Shown: piece by piece, positions 6,083 to 6,587 of the stretch
How the letters are laid out: each line of letters begins with the position of its first letter
Position numbering within the stretch: position 1 is the first letter of the stretch
Origin: Gammaproteobacteria bacterium
GTDB taxonomy: Bacteria > Pseudomonadota > Gammaproteobacteria > Chromatiales > Chromatiaceae
Assembly: GCA_024277555.1 (NCBI GenBank)
Contig: JAJRUY010000280.1
Span: 1-6,587 of the forward strand
Direction of reading: 5' to 3'
DNA: 6,587 nt
The notes under the pieces: model-generated
What the model was told of the DNA's origin: nothing
The model's input: the letters and a program-made list of their open reading frames with translations, nothing else
The model's database searches: none
Program-made: the position numbers and the translations under genes

Positions 6083-6342
6083 GTTGGGAGTTGCTGTATA
6101 CGAAACAAGCACAAAAAGATGCTAAGAAGTTGTCAGCATCAGGGTTAAAAAAAAGGGCCCAAGCACTTCTGGAAATCATTAAAGAAGATCCATATCAGAA
6201 CCCACCTCCATATGAAAAGCTGGTGGGTAATTTATCCGGTGCATATTCAAGAAGAATCAATATTCAACATAGGTTTGTCTATCAAGTTTATGAGGAAGAG
6301 AGTGTAATTAAAGTCATCCGCTTGTGGACGCACTACGAATGA
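6079..6342 (+). CDS. Toxin, Txe/YoeB family mRNA endonuclease
   Basis: This is an 87-residue RelE-superfamily toxin. YoeB-type toxins bind the ribosomal A site and cleave mRNA when freed from the antitoxin. The catalytic residues of E. coli YoeB (Glu46, Arg65, His83, Tyr84) are all represented here: Glu46 in PPYEKL, Arg65 in INIQHRFVY, and His85-Tyr86 near the end. The family block KLVGNLSGAYSRRINIQHRF (47-66) is intact, so the toxin looks functional. The N-terminal half (about 9-36) is helical and Lys-rich. The start is GTG, sharing GTGA with the antitoxin stop. A single Glu follows His-Tyr at the C-terminus, where E. coli YoeB ends in Tyr. The AT-rich composition matches the antitoxin, so the pair moved as a unit. 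Nothing in it looks truncated. Confidence 0.9.
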   Translation: MSWELLYTKQAQKDAKKLSASGLKKRAQALLEIIKEDPYQNPPPYEKLVGNLSGAYSRRINIQHRFVYQVYEEESVIKVIRLWTHYE

Positions 6343-6437
6343 AAATTGAACATAACGAACGACCAATGAACCAATGGGGTCAGACTCCAATACCGCTACC
6401 AGTCACACGCTAACCTGATGATTTCTATAGTAAGGTG

Positions 6438-6587
6438 ATGAAGCGAACTGCACGCAAGAAGCTGCAACAAGCCAAGCGTAAGATAAAGCTCTGGATCAGG
6501 TTCAACCGCCATCTGCCGGGGCGGCAGTTCATCAAAGCACTGAACCGCAAACTGGTAGGACACTATAACTACTTCGGACTGCGCAGT
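6438..6587 (+). pseudogene. C-terminal fragment of a group II intron-type reverse transcriptase/maturase
   Basis: The frame reads MKRTARKKLQQAKRKIKLW, then IRFNRHLPGRQFIKALNRKL and VGHYNYFGLRS, and continues past the window. RHLP...LNRKL.GHYNYFG is the pattern seen after the reverse-transcriptase palm, in the thumb/X (maturase) region of bacterial group II intron proteins. All catalytic blocks, including YADD, should lie upstream, but the frame is open only from 6414 (stop TAA at 6411-6413), and the other plus-strand frames of 6343-6437 show nothing similar. It is therefore probably a 5'-truncated remnant. ATG 6438 is given as a nominal start; no usable Shine-Dalgarno is seen. Whether the remaining 3' part and the intron RNA domains survive cannot be judged here. 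The assignment rests on pattern memory over about 50 residues. Confidence 0.55.

Overview
The window looks like a stretch of a moderately GC-rich gammaproteobacterial chromosome. The left three quarters (about 1-5546) is conserved housekeeping DNA. On the minus strand it carries the start of a DsbA-type periplasmic oxidase (cut by the window edge), ssb, and a YajR-like major facilitator transporter. Divergently, on the plus strand, it carries uvrA and then a small DksA/TraR-family gene. UvrA and SSB resemble the E. coli proteins very closely, with key residues at the same or nearly the same numbers. From memory, the order uvrA / MFS transporter / ssb is that of Pseudomonas, while enterics have uvrA and ssb directly divergent. 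I cannot name the species.

Layout: dsbA (partial, -), ssb (-) and the MFS gene (-) occupy 1-2146. The MFS gene and ssb are 51 bp apart and could share a transcript. A 74-bp divergent region (2147-2220) carries a fair sigma-70 promoter for uvrA and no convincing LexA box. uvrA (2221-5061) is intact and is followed by the DksA-like gene (5157-5546). All four zinc-ligand positions of that gene's finger keep their spacing but only one is still cysteine (C-x2-T-x17-T-x2-A).

The last kilobase (about 5547-6587) is accessory in character. A ~115-bp element with 17-bp terminal inverted repeats and an internal perfect hairpin looks like a MITE. It is followed by a complete, visibly AT-richer YefM/YoeB-type toxin-antitoxin operon. 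Upstream of that operon are two CGTACG palindromes 12 bp apart centre to centre, the geometry described for YefM operators. The right edge holds the 3'-terminal part of a group II intron-type reverse transcriptase without its catalytic part, apparently a 5'-truncated remnant that runs off the window.

Functionally, uvrA (damage recognition) and ssb (single-strand binding) are genome-maintenance genes flanking a transporter. The DksA-like protein is a probable RNA-polymerase secondary-channel regulator adapted to work without zinc. The right end looks like an insertion site that has collected small mobile or addiction elements. I see no clearly new multi-gene system. The most interesting points are the cysteine-depleted DksA-like protein, the MITE beside the toxin-antitoxin operator, the MFS protein without its YAM tail, and the truncated reverse transcriptase.
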